A stretch of 64,000 bases of DNA from Aureliella sp046290675 (GCA_046290675.1 JBKAHA010000012.1:1-64000); one strand, 5' to 3'; numbered from the stretch's first letter, positions 28,656 to 38,553 are shown. Notes: a model not told the origin generated them from the sequence alone. Program-made: numbers and translations.

Positions 28656-29540
28656 ATGGCCGAATCGCTGTTTGATTCTGAGTTTTTAAAGCGACTCGAA
28701 TATCTGTCGCTGGTGTCGCGTCGCGTGTTTCGAGGGCAACTCCTAGCTCAGCGTAGAACCAAACAGCTTGGCGGTGGGATCGAGTTTGCCGACCACAGAG
28801 AGTACTCGGCCGGTGATGACCTTCGATATGTGGATTGGAATATCTTCGCCCGTTACAACGACCTATTGTTGAAACGTTTTCAGGAGGAAGAAGATCTCCA
28901 CGTCTACATCCTGTTGGATTGCTCGCTGAGCATGGATGTTGGTGAACCCAACAAGTTTGATTACGCCAGACGCGTAGCTGCCGCCCTGAGTTACATCGCC
29001 TTAGCGGACTTGGATCGGGTCAGCATTTTGGCATACTCCGATCAAGTGCAATCGGTGCTACCAATGACACGTGGCAAGGATCGAATCTTGACGGTGCTTA
29101 AGTTCTTGGATGACTTGCCTGCTTCTGGCGAACGGACCAATTTGTTCGCAGCAGCAAAAGCGCTAGTACACCGAGCTCAACGCACTGGGTTGGTGTTGGT
29201 GATCAGTGATCTGTTCGACCAAGAAGGTTTCCGCAGTGGAGTGGATATGTTGCGACACCGAAAATTTGAACCGCATGTGGTTCAGCTTCACAGCCGAGAA
29301 GAAGCCAACCCCACGTGGTTAGGTGATATTGAGTTGGACGAAATCGAAACCGGTGAACGCAAGAAGATCACGATCACGGAAAGGAAGCTCAAACAGTATC
29401 GCGAGTTGTTTACTGAGTTTCTGGATGGTGTGGATACGTACTGTCGCCATTATTCAATGGGATGTACCCGCACGGTGACGGAGCTGCCGTTTGACGAGTT
29501 GATTTTGAGAATGATGCGTGCCAGTGCCTTGGCAAGCTAG
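28656..29540 (+). CDS. DUF58 domain protein (Bat locus 1)
   Basis: The protein is 294 aa from ATG 28656, with GAAGAAGAG just upstream. It has the conserved DUF58 core: EFADHREYSAGDDLRYVDWN followed by IFARYNDLLLKRFQEEED, then a VWA-like fold starting VYILLDCSLSMDVG, where the D-x-S-x-S metal-site pattern is retained. No membrane segment is seen, so it is likely cytoplasmic. DUF58 proteins almost always accompany MoxR ATPases and are presumed substrates or adaptors of them. It is paralogous to the protein at 50178-51089, with matching order in both loci. Confidence 0.92.
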   Translation: MAESLFDSEFLKRLEYLSLVSRRVFRGQLLAQRRTKQLGGGIEFADHREYSAGDDLRYVDWNIFARYNDLLLKRFQEEEDLHVYILLDCSLSMDVGEPNKFDYARRVAAALSYIALADLDRVSILAYSDQVQSVLPMTRGKDRILTVLKFLDDLPASGERTNLFAAAKALVHRAQRTGLVLVISDLFDQEGFRSGVDMLRHRKFEPHVVQLHSREEANPTWLGDIELDEIETGERKKITITERKLKQYRELFTEFLDGVDTYCRHYSMGCTRTVTELPFDELILRMMRASALAS

Positions 29541-29590
29541 CCGTTTCCCGCAGGCAATAAGCCGGATCCCCGTTTTACGAAGCATTCGTT

Positions 29591-31753
29591 TTGAACATTC
29601 TTGATTTTGCCAGTCCATTGAATTGGTGGTGGGCTTTGTTGGCCCTTCCAATTATTGGGCTCTACATTTTGAAAGTGCGGCTGAGGCGTGTCCCCGCGTC
29701 GACGTTGCTCTTTTGGAATCAACTTTATGACGAAAAGAAGCCCAAGTCCTGGTGGCAACAGCTACGGCATTGGCTGTCCCTTCTATTGCAGCTGCTCTTC
29801 TTGCTGTTGTGCACGGCGGCACTGGTCGACCCCCTTTGGAGTTGGCAAAAGGAAACCCAACGTAGCGTCGTTTTGGTGTTGGACAACTCGGCCAGTATGC
29901 AGGCGAACGCAGGCGATGTTCGTTCTCGGCTTGACGAAGCAAAGACGATTGCCCGGAATCTAATTCACTCGCTCCGCGATCAAGATCGAATGGCAATTGT
30001 TAGTTCTGGAGGAGTGCCGGAAGTCGTCCTTGGAATGACGAACCATAGTCGGTGGCTCGAAGACGCGGTGAACGAGTTAGCTCCGACTGATGCACCGAGT
30101 GTTCTTGCAGAGTCGGTAACACTCGCTAATCGCTTATTGTCTGGCGTTGAGGGTAAAGTCGAAACGATCGTGCTGACCGACGGATGTTCACCTGGTCTTG
30201 ATGAGTGGGAAGGCGATGAGAGCGTTCAAGTTTTTGGCGTTGGCCAACCACAAGACAACTTGGCCATTACACGTTACCAAGTCCGTCGCAGCGTTGTCGA
30301 TGCGATCGGCTATCAAGTCTTAGTTGATGTGACCAATTTTGGTGAAACGAAATCGGAGACGCGATTGGAATTGGATTTAGACGATCAACTGATTGATGTT
30401 CTTCCGGTTGAAGTCGAACCAGGCGAAACAGTGACTCGTATCGTGGATCACACCTCCGCGGTCGGTGGTGTCATGCGGGCTCAGTTGGGAATAGAAGATG
30501 GGCTGGCCGCCGACAACACTGCGTTGGCAGTGCTTCCCTCTCGGCGACCTTTTCGAGTGGCGTTGGTGAGTGAGGGCAATCTGTTTGTTGCTAGTGTGTT
30601 GTCTTCAATACCGCTCGTCGAACTGGACTTTGTCAACGATTCAGGCTCCATCAACGAAAACGCTTATGACCTGCTGGTCTTTGATAAAGCCGTGCCAAGT
30701 GTGATGCCCAGAGGTAATGTCCTTGTAGTGGATCCCCAATCGGATTGCGATCTGTGGAAAGTCGGTGATGAAATTGAGCAGCCGATCGTTGCGAACGTGA
30801 ATACAGAATCGCCCCTGACTCAACACGTTCGTTTAGACAATGTCCTGTTCCCAGGGGCAAGGCAAATTACTTTTGCTGTCGATGCGAGACCCTTGATTCA
30901 GGATCCTCTCGACCAAGCTCTTTTGGCTCATGTACCTAGATCGAGTGGCAATATCGCTGTGCTGACCTGCTCGTTGGAGAAAGGAGATCTGCCACTGCGT
31001 ATTGCCTTCCCTGTGCTGATGAAAAACACGCTCGAGTGGTTTCAAGGAATCGACGGTGAACTGCAGGCAGCGGTGCGGACTGGCGACGTGGCTAGTGTTC
31101 GTGTCGCAGGACTGTTTGCGAAGAACGCCGAGGAGGTTAACGAAGTGACCGCTGGATCGGATGCGGGAGAAGCTTCCCCAGGGGCTTTGCAGGATACCGC
31201 GTCCGACGATGAGGCCGCGGCAGGTGAAGGAAATAAAGAAGAAAGCATTGTTGGATTAGAGGGAACTACCGGCGATGGGCAATCAAAAGAGGCCGCGATG
31301 GCTGCTAGCGAACCTAAACCTGCGGACTCCGATGTCGAAATCATCGCCGTGAGTGAGGATGATTCGGAACGTTTACTTAGCCTAGAATCACCTCGTGGTG
31401 ACTTGGTGGAGTTGGTCGCACCGAGCGAACGGGTCGCGTTAGGGCCGTTGCTGCATCAGGGAGTTTGGAAGCTTCGCCGTGCTGAAGAAGGCGATGCCGA
31501 AGCGGAGGGGGCAGCAGAAAACGACCAAACAGCCAGTGCGGAGGAAATCGAAGGCGACAACTGGGAGGCCATCGCATGCAATTTGACGTCGGCGGAGGAG
31601 AGTAATCTTCTTCCTCAATTTGATTATCCCAAGGCCGATCATTTGAACCAGAGTCTTCTTGGCGGCCGTTCGTTATGGTTCTATTTGACGATGTTGGCCG
31701 TCGCTCTGCTTGCGACCGAATGGTGGCTGTATCAGCGGAGGATTGTGGGATGA
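29591..31753 (+). CDS. BatA-type membrane protein with VWA domain (Bat locus 1)
   Basis: The protein is 720 aa from a TTG start at 29591. The N-terminus is the BatA-type membrane module: NILDFASPLNWWWALLALPI, a first helix at 12-30 and a second at 58-80. A VWA domain follows, with the metal-ion site D98-x-S100-x-S102 (LDNSASMQ) and IVLTDG. The middle is beta-rich (about 260-480). A long acidic Glu/Ala-rich linker lies near 520-590, and a C-terminal membrane helix at about 690-712 ends in a basic tail. The VWA and middle parts would thus face one side of the membrane between helices. The stop overlaps the next gene by 4 bp (ATGA), so translation is coupled. The paralogue in locus 2 (51086-53131) has its metal-site Asp at the same residue number. 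Confidence 0.9.
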   Translation: MNILDFASPLNWWWALLALPIIGLYILKVRLRRVPASTLLFWNQLYDEKKPKSWWQQLRHWLSLLLQLLFLLLCTAALVDPLWSWQKETQRSVVLVLDNSASMQANAGDVRSRLDEAKTIARNLIHSLRDQDRMAIVSSGGVPEVVLGMTNHSRWLEDAVNELAPTDAPSVLAESVTLANRLLSGVEGKVETIVLTDGCSPGLDEWEGDESVQVFGVGQPQDNLAITRYQVRRSVVDAIGYQVLVDVTNFGETKSETRLELDLDDQLIDVLPVEVEPGETVTRIVDHTSAVGGVMRAQLGIEDGLAADNTALAVLPSRRPFRVALVSEGNLFVASVLSSIPLVELDFVNDSGSINENAYDLLVFDKAVPSVMPRGNVLVVDPQSDCDLWKVGDEIEQPIVANVNTESPLTQHVRLDNVLFPGARQITFAVDARPLIQDPLDQALLAHVPRSSGNIAVLTCSLEKGDLPLRIAFPVLMKNTLEWFQGIDGELQAAVRTGDVASVRVAGLFAKNAEEVNEVTAGSDAGEASPGALQDTASDDEAAAGEGNKEESIVGLEGTTGDGQSKEAAMAASEPKPADSDVEIIAVSEDDSERLLSLESPRGDLVELVAPSERVALGPLLHQGVWKLRRAEEGDAEAEGAAENDQTASAEEIEGDNWEAIACNLTSAEESNLLPQFDYPKADHLNQSLLGGRSLWFYLTMLAVALLATEWWLYQRRIVG

Positions 31754-34383
31754 GCGGTGCTATGGTTGAGATCCTCGCTCCCAACTCTTTCATATTGTTG
31801 GGGGCGACTGGTTGGGAATTCACTAGGCCTTGGATGCTCTGGGGGTTGATCGCACTTTTGCCGGTCCTGTGGTACTACTTTGTCAGCTTGAGCGATTTTC
31901 CTCATTGGCAACGTCAGCTTTCGCTAGTGCTCCGCGGCATCGTGCTGGTGTTATTGGTTGCAGCGTTGGCGGGACTTACTCTGTTATTTCCGAGTACAAA
32001 GCAGTTCGTTGTCTTCTGCATCGACCGTTCGCTCAGCGTCGATGCTACAGCTCAAGAGAAGATAGATCAGTATCTCGCCAGTGTCCAAGAGCTCGATGGC
32101 GAAGATGAATTTGCGATTCTGAATGTGGCTGCCACTACTTCTCCGGTGAAGCGAGCGGTCGAAGAGCTGCCGAGTTTTGAAGAAGAACAGTTGCTTTCCA
32201 CTAATCTCGCGGCTGCGATTGAGACTGCCGCGGCGGGAATTCCTCCGGGTTACGTGCCGAAGATCGTATTGATGACAGACGGTCGGCAAACGGACGGGGA
32301 TGTTATCCAGGCTGCAGCGGCATCCTCGGTACCGGTCAGCACCGTGTCCTTGCCGATTCGTTCGGAGCCCGAAGTCCAAGTTGCCGAGGCGGTGGCTCCG
32401 GCGGAAGTGCGGCAGGGGGAACCGTTTTATGTGGAAGTGACGATTGCATCCAATCATGAAGACGCCGGATTTATCGATGTCTACCGAGGCGACATCTTGG
32501 TGAGCGCGCAAGAGGAAGCGATCAAAATAGAAGCCGGGGAAACCAAGTTTCGTTTTAGACAGTCCATCGAAGGAGAAAGTCAGGCGGATTACGCCGTCCG
32601 AATTCGAGGCTTTAAGGATACGCTGCTGGACAACAATTCCGCGTCCGCGGTCGTTTTCGCATCTGGAAAACCCAGTGTACTCGTCGTGGATTCCGATTCG
32701 AATGAGACGAATCACTTCCGATGGGCATTGGAAGAGCAGGATATTGCAGTCCAGGTACGACCCACCGAAGGCATACCGCGAACGTTGACGGAACTACAGA
32801 AATTCGATTGCTTAATCCTCTCGAACGTGCCGGCCACGTCGATGACGATCAAGCAGATGGAGATCATTCGAACTTACGTAGAAGATTTGGGCGGTGGTTT
32901 GGTCATGATCGGGGGAGACCAGTCATTTGGTCTCGGCGGCTACTACAAGACGACTTTGGAAGAGATCCTGCCCGTCCGGAGTAATTTCGATAAGGAGAAA
33001 GAAAAACCCAGTCTCGCCATGGTTCTGGTCATCGACAAATCGGGGTCCATGGGTGGCGAAAAGATGGAGTTGGCAAAAGATGCGGCCAAAGGGGCTGCTG
33101 AATTGCTTGGCCCGAGGGATCAATTGGGCGTCATCGCCTTTGATGGGCAAAGCTACTGGGTTAGCGATTTGCATTCCGCCTCTGATAAGGGCTACATCAT
33201 CGATCGCATTAGCACGATCGAGGCGAGCGGTGGAACGAGCATCTATCCCGGACTCTCGGATGCGTATGAAGCGTTATCTGCGGCAACCGCGAAACTGAAA
33301 CACGTCATTTTGCTGACAGATGGACATAGTGCACCGGGGGACTTCGAAGGGATTGCCAATGATATGGCCGCCAGCCGCATTACGCTGAGTTCCGTTGCGG
33401 TGGGGCAATCGGCTGATGCCGAATTGCTCGAGCAATTGGCAAACACGGGTGGTGGACGTTTCTACATGTGCGATGACCCTGGAAGCGTGCCGCAAATTTT
33501 TGCCAAGGAGACGGTCGAAGCATCTAAATCTGCCATCAATGAACTTCCATTCATTCCGATGCTCTTGAGGCCAACTCAAGTCCTCACGGGAATCGAAATG
33601 GATACGGCTCCGTTCCTGCTGGGATATGTCATGACTCGGTGCAAACCGACGAGCGAATTTATTTTGGCCAGCGATGCTGGTGACCCTGTTTTGGTCTGGT
33701 GGCGTTATGGCCTTGGAATGACGGTTGCATTCACTTCGGATGCCAAGAGCCAGTGGGCGGCGGAGTGGCTTACTTGGCCAGACTTTGGGAAATTCTGGGC
33801 TCAGGTGATCCGAAATGCGATGCGCAAGAGCGCTTCGAAGGGAGTTTTCGTTGAGGTCGAAAAGAATGGGCCCGATGCGCGGGTCGTTGTCGATGCCGTC
33901 GACGCGGTTGGACGATTCATCAACGAGGCGGATACAAAGATGACTTTGATTGGACCGGACCTGGGCAAAGAGGATGTACTGTTGAAGCAGACTGCTCCAG
34001 GGCGATATGAAGCGAAAATAGATGTGGCGAATCGGGGTGCCTATCACATGGAATTGTCCCAAAGCCGAAACGGTGTGCCGACGTTTCGTCAGACCCGAGG
34101 TTTGGTTGTTGGCTATCCTGATGAGCTTCGGTTGGGCCCAGTAGAGACAGACCTGCTAAAGAAGGTCGCGGAGACATCTGGCGGGAAATTCGAACCCACC
34201 GTTGACGAGATTTTTGAAGTTGGTGAAGACGAAGCCGAAGACATTATGGCGCTTTGGCCCTATTTACTTAGCGCCGCCCTAGGGCTGTTCTTAGTCGATG
34301 TTCTACTGCGGCGAGTTGATTTTTCGCTCTGGCTCCCGGCTAAACCTGTGGGGGCGAAAGCGGCAACCGCGAAAGCCGCGTAG
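31750..34383 (+). CDS. Membrane protein with two VWA domains and a glutamine-amidotransferase-like domain (Bat locus 1)
   Basis: The protein is about 877 aa from ATG 31750, overlapping the upstream stop by 4 bp. Membrane helices lie near residues 25-42 and 52-75. The first VWA-like domain has D92-x-S94-x-S96 (CIDRSLSVDA) and IVLMTDGRQTDGD. An amidotransferase-like fold follows (VLVVDSDSNETNHFRWALEE, then GGGLVMIGGDQSFGLGGYYK), but I see no catalytic Cys, so it is probably non-enzymatic. The second, better conserved VWA domain has D429-x-S431-x-S433 (VIDKSGSMGGEKM) and VILLTDGHS. The C-terminal region (WWRYGLGMTVAFTSDAKSQW and beyond) resembles the equivalent part of the locus 2 protein. A last membrane helix lies near 835-855. 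Two VWA domains in one chain is the main difference from the locus 2 counterpart. Confidence 0.9.
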   Translation: MSGAMVEILAPNSFILLGATGWEFTRPWMLWGLIALLPVLWYYFVSLSDFPHWQRQLSLVLRGIVLVLLVAALAGLTLLFPSTKQFVVFCIDRSLSVDATAQEKIDQYLASVQELDGEDEFAILNVAATTSPVKRAVEELPSFEEEQLLSTNLAAAIETAAAGIPPGYVPKIVLMTDGRQTDGDVIQAAAASSVPVSTVSLPIRSEPEVQVAEAVAPAEVRQGEPFYVEVTIASNHEDAGFIDVYRGDILVSAQEEAIKIEAGETKFRFRQSIEGESQADYAVRIRGFKDTLLDNNSASAVVFASGKPSVLVVDSDSNETNHFRWALEEQDIAVQVRPTEGIPRTLTELQKFDCLILSNVPATSMTIKQMEIIRTYVEDLGGGLVMIGGDQSFGLGGYYKTTLEEILPVRSNFDKEKEKPSLAMVLVIDKSGSMGGEKMELAKDAAKGAAELLGPRDQLGVIAFDGQSYWVSDLHSASDKGYIIDRISTIEASGGTSIYPGLSDAYEALSAATAKLKHVILLTDGHSAPGDFEGIANDMAASRITLSSVAVGQSADAELLEQLANTGGGRFYMCDDPGSVPQIFAKETVEASKSAINELPFIPMLLRPTQVLTGIEMDTAPFLLGYVMTRCKPTSEFILASDAGDPVLVWWRYGLGMTVAFTSDAKSQWAAEWLTWPDFGKFWAQVIRNAMRKSASKGVFVEVEKNGPDARVVVDAVDAVGRFINEADTKMTLIGPDLGKEDVLLKQTAPGRYEAKIDVANRGAYHMELSQSRNGVPTFRQTRGLVVGYPDELRLGPVETDLLKKVAETSGGKFEPTVDEIFEVGEDEAEDIMALWPYLLSAALGLFLVDVLLRRVDFSLWLPAKPVGAKAATAKAA

Positions 34384-34611
34384 AAGCGACCTATTCTGCC
34401 TAGGTTGCCTTCGTTTGGTGCAAGTCCAAGAATTATGAAGACAAATTCAGTTTCGAGCGGCTGACGCATTTGCGACGCCGATCATTCCGTGCGGAAAAAC
34501 CATTTGTTGGACTATGGTGCGATCTGGTATCGTAACGATAGTTCTTTCGGGCGGTTTACGTAGATTTACAGATTCATTTCGAGTGATCGAAGCCTCTACA
34601 GGAAGTGAACG

Positions 34612-36099
34612 ATGCAGTTTCGCGTTAAGGATCTTCTGACTGACGTTCGTATTCGTCAGCAATTCAGCCGCGGTTTCCAATGGGCGGCGATTGCGTTGCT
34701 CGTTTCCGCAACCATTGGTGCCGGCATTTTGCTACTTCAGCGCGCCGGTGTCATAGAGGAAAACGCGATTGCAGCCATCCTTGTATTTGCGTCAACGATG
34801 CTTGGCTTGGCCGTAGGCATGTTGGTACCGACCAGCTGGCGTTCGACTGCGGAGATTGTAGATCAACACTATGGATTGAAGGATCGATCGCTAACCGCAT
34901 TTGATTTTGCGGCTCGATCCAAGCTCGATGAACTCCAAATGTTGCAGGTCGAAGACGCTCTTGAACATTTGGATCGAGTGGATGCGAGCGAAGTTGTTCC
35001 CTACCGGATTCCAAGGTTTGCTCCCGCGGCGATTTGTACCCTTGCAGTCATGCTAGCGATTGCACTTGTCCCAACTCAGTCGAGCGAAGCGGTTGCGTCA
35101 GCACCGGAGCCCATGCCGGTAGTGTTGGAACAGGCTTCTTTGCTGGAAGAAACCATGCTTGAGGAGCTCGACGAACTTGCTCAAGAAGTCAACGACGACG
35201 AATTGAAGGATCTGGTCGAAGAGCTCGAGGAAGCGATTGAGGACTTAAAGAGCCCTGAAGTAGACCAACGAGAAGCGTTGGCGAAGCTATCTGAGATGCA
35301 AATTGCTGTGGCTGAGGCCATGAAGCAAATGGATGTCGAACAAATCGATGCGCAGCTGGAGCAACTTGCTCAAGCCATGGAAGCGGCTGAAGCGACTGAG
35401 GCAGCCAGCCAGGCGCTCAAGTCGCAGCAATACGATAAGGCGGCCGAAGAGCTCGAGAAGATTGACGCTTCGACGATGAGCCGCAAGGAGCGCGAGGCTG
35501 TGAAGTCGAACATGTCGAAGCTCGCCAAGAAGCTTGGAGAGGCCAATAAAGGTGAGCTTAGCGATGCGATCGCTGAAATGGTCGAGGGCCTTGAGAATGA
35601 AAACAATTCCAAGTGCAAAAGCGGAATGTGCAAGGCGGCTGGCGTCTGCAAGAAGCAGGGCATGAAAAAGAAAATTAGCCAATGCCTGGGTTGTCAGCTC
35701 AATCGGCTATCGGAGTGTAAGTCTTGCTGCCAAGGTAGTTGCAATAAGCCAGGAAGCAAAGTTGCGAAAACCAAGTCACCGTCGAACAAATGGGGGACGG
35801 GAGCTTCCAATCAGCCCACCGGCGAAAACAAGACAAAGCTTGATTCGACGCGCCGTGAGGAGAACATTACTGGGATGGCTGGTGATGGACCAAGTGAAAA
35901 AGAGACGCTTTCTTCTCCCGAGGCGCGACAAGACGCTCAGCGAGCCTACCGGGATCGTTACACCGAATTCCGAAAGCAGATGGAAGAGGTATTGGATTCC
36001 GAACCACTTCCACTCGGACACCGACAAACAGTCCGGACCTACTTCGAGAATATTCGACCCCAAAATGGTGACGAAGTATTTTCGTCGGATAGTGAGTAG
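34612..36099 (+). CDS. Membrane-anchored coiled-coil protein with a nine-cysteine cluster (Bat locus 1)
   Basis: The protein is 495 aa from ATG 34612, with AGGAAG about 7 nt upstream. Two membrane helices lie near residues 24-44 and 52-72, and a third near 142-160. From about 180 to 330 it is a highly acidic Glu/Ala/Leu-rich coiled coil (EELDELAQEVNDDELKDLVE). Residues 335-377 then contain nine cysteines in a Lys-rich setting: KCKSGMC, GVC, CLGC, ECKSCC, GSC. That pattern could bind metal or form disulfides. The C-terminal 110 residues are polar with a conserved-looking end (RDRYTEFRKQMEEVLDSEPL). The architecture (membrane helices then coiled coil, last in the operon) parallels the much longer protein at 55486-58827, which lacks the cysteine cluster. 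Function not recognised. Confidence 0.88.
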   Translation: MQFRVKDLLTDVRIRQQFSRGFQWAAIALLVSATIGAGILLLQRAGVIEENAIAAILVFASTMLGLAVGMLVPTSWRSTAEIVDQHYGLKDRSLTAFDFAARSKLDELQMLQVEDALEHLDRVDASEVVPYRIPRFAPAAICTLAVMLAIALVPTQSSEAVASAPEPMPVVLEQASLLEETMLEELDELAQEVNDDELKDLVEELEEAIEDLKSPEVDQREALAKLSEMQIAVAEAMKQMDVEQIDAQLEQLAQAMEAAEATEAASQALKSQQYDKAAEELEKIDASTMSRKEREAVKSNMSKLAKKLGEANKGELSDAIAEMVEGLENENNSKCKSGMCKAAGVCKKQGMKKKISQCLGCQLNRLSECKSCCQGSCNKPGSKVAKTKSPSNKWGTGASNQPTGENKTKLDSTRREENITGMAGDGPSEKETLSSPEARQDAQRAYRDRYTEFRKQMEEVLDSEPLPLGHRQTVRTYFENIRPQNGDEVFSSDSE

Positions 36100-36170
36100 G
36101 ACCGAGAATAAGTAGAGCCTAAAAGGTCCACTGATGTTTTACTGTGCGTTCCAAGCTTGATTGGCAAAAG

Positions 36171-36203
36171 AAACCCTTCCTCATCTGTGTTGAGGAAGGG
36201 TTT
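36171..36203. terminator. Bidirectional terminator after Bat locus 1 / katG
   Basis: A perfect 13-bp stem, AAACCCTTCCTCA (36171-36183) with TGAGGAAGGGTTT (36191-36203), has a 7-nt loop and T-rich ends on both strands. It lies between the convergent coiled-coil gene and the catalase-peroxidase gene. Confidence 0.88.
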
Positions 36204-36255
36204 TCTGTTGGTATTTACATTTCTGAGAATCGCATGAGATATCGAGCGCAGATTC

Positions 36256-38553
36256 TTATTTTAGGTCGAAGCGATCGAGTCTCATGACTTTGGACCAGGC
36301 GTCCACGAAGTCGCCTATGAAACGCTTCTCGGCATCTTCGCTCGCGTAAACTTCAGCGATGGCTCGAAGCTGCGAGTTAGATCCGAAGACCAAATCCACT
36401 CGGGACGCTGTCCACTTCATCTTGCCAGTCGCTCGGTCACGGCCTTCGAAGAAGTGTTCGCAGACAGGTGATTCCTTCCATTCCGTATTCATGTCGAGCA
36501 GGTTGACGAAGAAGTCGTTGGTTAGCGTTTCCTTCTTGCTTGTGAAGACCCCCAGATCAGCCAAAGGCCCCGCACCAGCATTTGCACCGAGTACACGCAG
36601 GCCGCCGACTAGGACAGTCATTTCAGGAGCCGTCAAAGTGAGCATTTGAGCTCGATCCACCAGAAGCTCTTCAGCTGGGCGATCGATTTCACGGCTTTGG
36701 AAATTGCGGAAGCCATCGCTCTTCGGTTCCAGGACGGCGAACGATTCAACATCGGTCATTTCCTGGGTTGCGTCGGTGCGGCCAGGGGCAAACGGTACGG
36801 AGATCGTGTGGCCGGCGCGGTTGGCTGCAGCTTCGACTGCGGTGTTTCCACCTAGGACGATCAAGTCGGCCAAAGAGATGCGTTTGCCATCTCGCTGTGC
36901 CGCATTGAATTCGGTTTGGATGCCCTGAAGCTTGGCAATGACGGCAGCGGTCTGTTCGGGTCGATTCACCTCCCAGTCCTTTTGCGGTGCCAAGCGGATA
37001 CGGGCCCCATTGGCTCCGCCTCGTTTATCGGTGCCGCGGTAAGTGGCAGCGGACGCCCATGCTGTGGAAACGAGGTCAGAAATCGAGATCCCCGCCACAC
37101 GAATCTTCTTTTTGAGAGCAGCGACGTCCGCTTCATTCACCATTGGGTGATTGACCGTAGGTACGGGATCTTGCCAAATCTGGGGAGCAGGTACTTCAGG
37201 TCCGAGTAAGCGAGATGCTGGTCCCATGTCACGGTGCGTTAGCTTATACCAAGCTTTCGCAAACGCCGCCGCGAATTGTTCAGGGTTGTCATGGAACCGT
37301 TTTGAAATCTTACCGTAGGCAGGGTCCATTCTGAGCGCGATGTCGGTTGTGAACATCATTGGGGCGTGAGAAAGGTTGTCATCGTGAGCATCGGGTACGG
37401 TTCCGTCCCCTGCACCGTCTTTAGGCGTCCATTGCCACGCGCCGGCTGGGCTCTTGGTCAGTTCCCATTCGTAACCGTAGAGGTTATCGAAGTAGCCGTT
37501 CGACCATTCAGTTGGAGTGGATGTCCAAGCTCCCTCAAGTCCACTAGTAATGGTGTCAACGCCTTTGCCAGACTTGTATGAACTGATCCAGCCGAGACCT
37601 TGTTCTTCGATCGAGGCGCCTTCGGGTTCCGGACCGACCGTGCCTTCAGGACTTGCCGCGCCGTGCGCCTTACCAAAGCTGTGGCCACCAGCAATCAGTG
37701 CTACCGTTTCCTCGTCATTCATCGCCATGCGTGCGAACGTTTCGCGAATGTCGATTGCGGCCGCCAGTGGATCGGGTTTTCCATTTGGGCCTTCGGGATT
37801 AACGTAGATCAAACCCATTTGGACGGCCGCTAGTGGCGACTCGAGGTTTCGCTCGCCGGAATAACGTTGGTCTCCGAGCCATTCGCTCTCAGGTCCCCAG
37901 TAGATGTCTTCCTGGGGCTCCCAAACATCGGCGCGACCGCCTGCGAATCCAAAGGTTTCGAATCCCATCGATTCGAGGGCAACATTGCCGGCAAGAACCA
38001 TCAAATCTGCCCAGGATATTTTTTGGCCGTACTTCTGTTTGATCGGCCACAACAGTCGACGTGCTTTGTCCAGGTTGGCATTATCGGGCCAGCTATTAAG
38101 GGGTGCAAAACGTTGCGTGCCATAACTAGCGCCGCCCCGGCCGTCGGTGACTCGGTAGGTTCCGGCGCTATGCCATGCCATACGAATGAAAAGCGGACCA
38201 TAGTGGCCGTAGTCGGCCGGCCACCAGTCTTGTGACGAAGTCATGAGCTCCGTCAAATCGGCCTTAACCGCATTCAAGTCGAGTTTCTTGAACTCTTCCG
38301 CGTAGTCGAAATCGCCACCGAGCGGATTACCCTTTCGCGAATTCTGATGCAGGATGCCCAGATTCAGTTGGTTTGGCCACCAGTCTCGATTGGACATTGA
38401 GCCCGCTGCTGTGTGTCGGTTAGGGCCCGCAGCACCCGTCATCACAGGGCATTTTGCCAGCGGGTTTGCCACTTCCTGCGCAGTCGCCTGGTAGGCGTTG
38501 CCGACGAAACAGCAACTCGCAAGCAGACCAGCTAACCATTTTCGCTTCTTCAT
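36256..38553 (-). CDS. katG: Catalase-peroxidase with an export signal
   Basis: The protein is about 765 aa from ATG 38553; the frame is open to 38739 but the extra residues look non-coding. A typical signal peptide (KKRKWLAGLLASC core, ending near YQATAQ) predicts export, unlike the usual cytoplasmic KatG. The first haem domain is complete: distal R124, W127 and H128 in RMAWHSAGTYR, the Tyr of GLIYVNPEGPNG that forms the Met-Tyr-Trp crosslink in this family, and the proximal His in GGHSFGKAHGA. The degenerate C-terminal peroxidase-like half is also present, ending in WSKVMRLDRFDLK. The enzyme removes hydrogen peroxide by catalase and peroxidase activity. It is transcribed alone. Residues after the signal, AEVANPLAKCPVM-like with one Cys, could be a short linker. 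Confidence 0.95.
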   Translation of the reverse strand: MKKRKWLAGLLASCCFVGNAYQATAQEVANPLAKCPVMTGAAGPNRHTAAGSMSNRDWWPNQLNLGILHQNSRKGNPLGGDFDYAEEFKKLDLNAVKADLTELMTSSQDWWPADYGHYGPLFIRMAWHSAGTYRVTDGRGGASYGTQRFAPLNSWPDNANLDKARRLLWPIKQKYGQKISWADLMVLAGNVALESMGFETFGFAGGRADVWEPQEDIYWGPESEWLGDQRYSGERNLESPLAAVQMGLIYVNPEGPNGKPDPLAAAIDIRETFARMAMNDEETVALIAGGHSFGKAHGAASPEGTVGPEPEGASIEEQGLGWISSYKSGKGVDTITSGLEGAWTSTPTEWSNGYFDNLYGYEWELTKSPAGAWQWTPKDGAGDGTVPDAHDDNLSHAPMMFTTDIALRMDPAYGKISKRFHDNPEQFAAAFAKAWYKLTHRDMGPASRLLGPEVPAPQIWQDPVPTVNHPMVNEADVAALKKKIRVAGISISDLVSTAWASAATYRGTDKRGGANGARIRLAPQKDWEVNRPEQTAAVIAKLQGIQTEFNAAQRDGKRISLADLIVLGGNTAVEAAANRAGHTISVPFAPGRTDATQEMTDVESFAVLEPKSDGFRNFQSREIDRPAEELLVDRAQMLTLTAPEMTVLVGGLRVLGANAGAGPLADLGVFTSKKETLTNDFFVNLLDMNTEWKESPVCEHFFEGRDRATGKMKWTASRVDLVFGSNSQLRAIAEVYASEDAEKRFIGDFVDAWSKVMRLDRFDLK

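Noticed and set aside
31984..34062. Long minus-strand frames (243 and 262 aa) opposite the double-VWA gene
   Set aside because: They are antisense to a protein with two intact VWA domains and have Arg/His-rich, non-protein-like composition.
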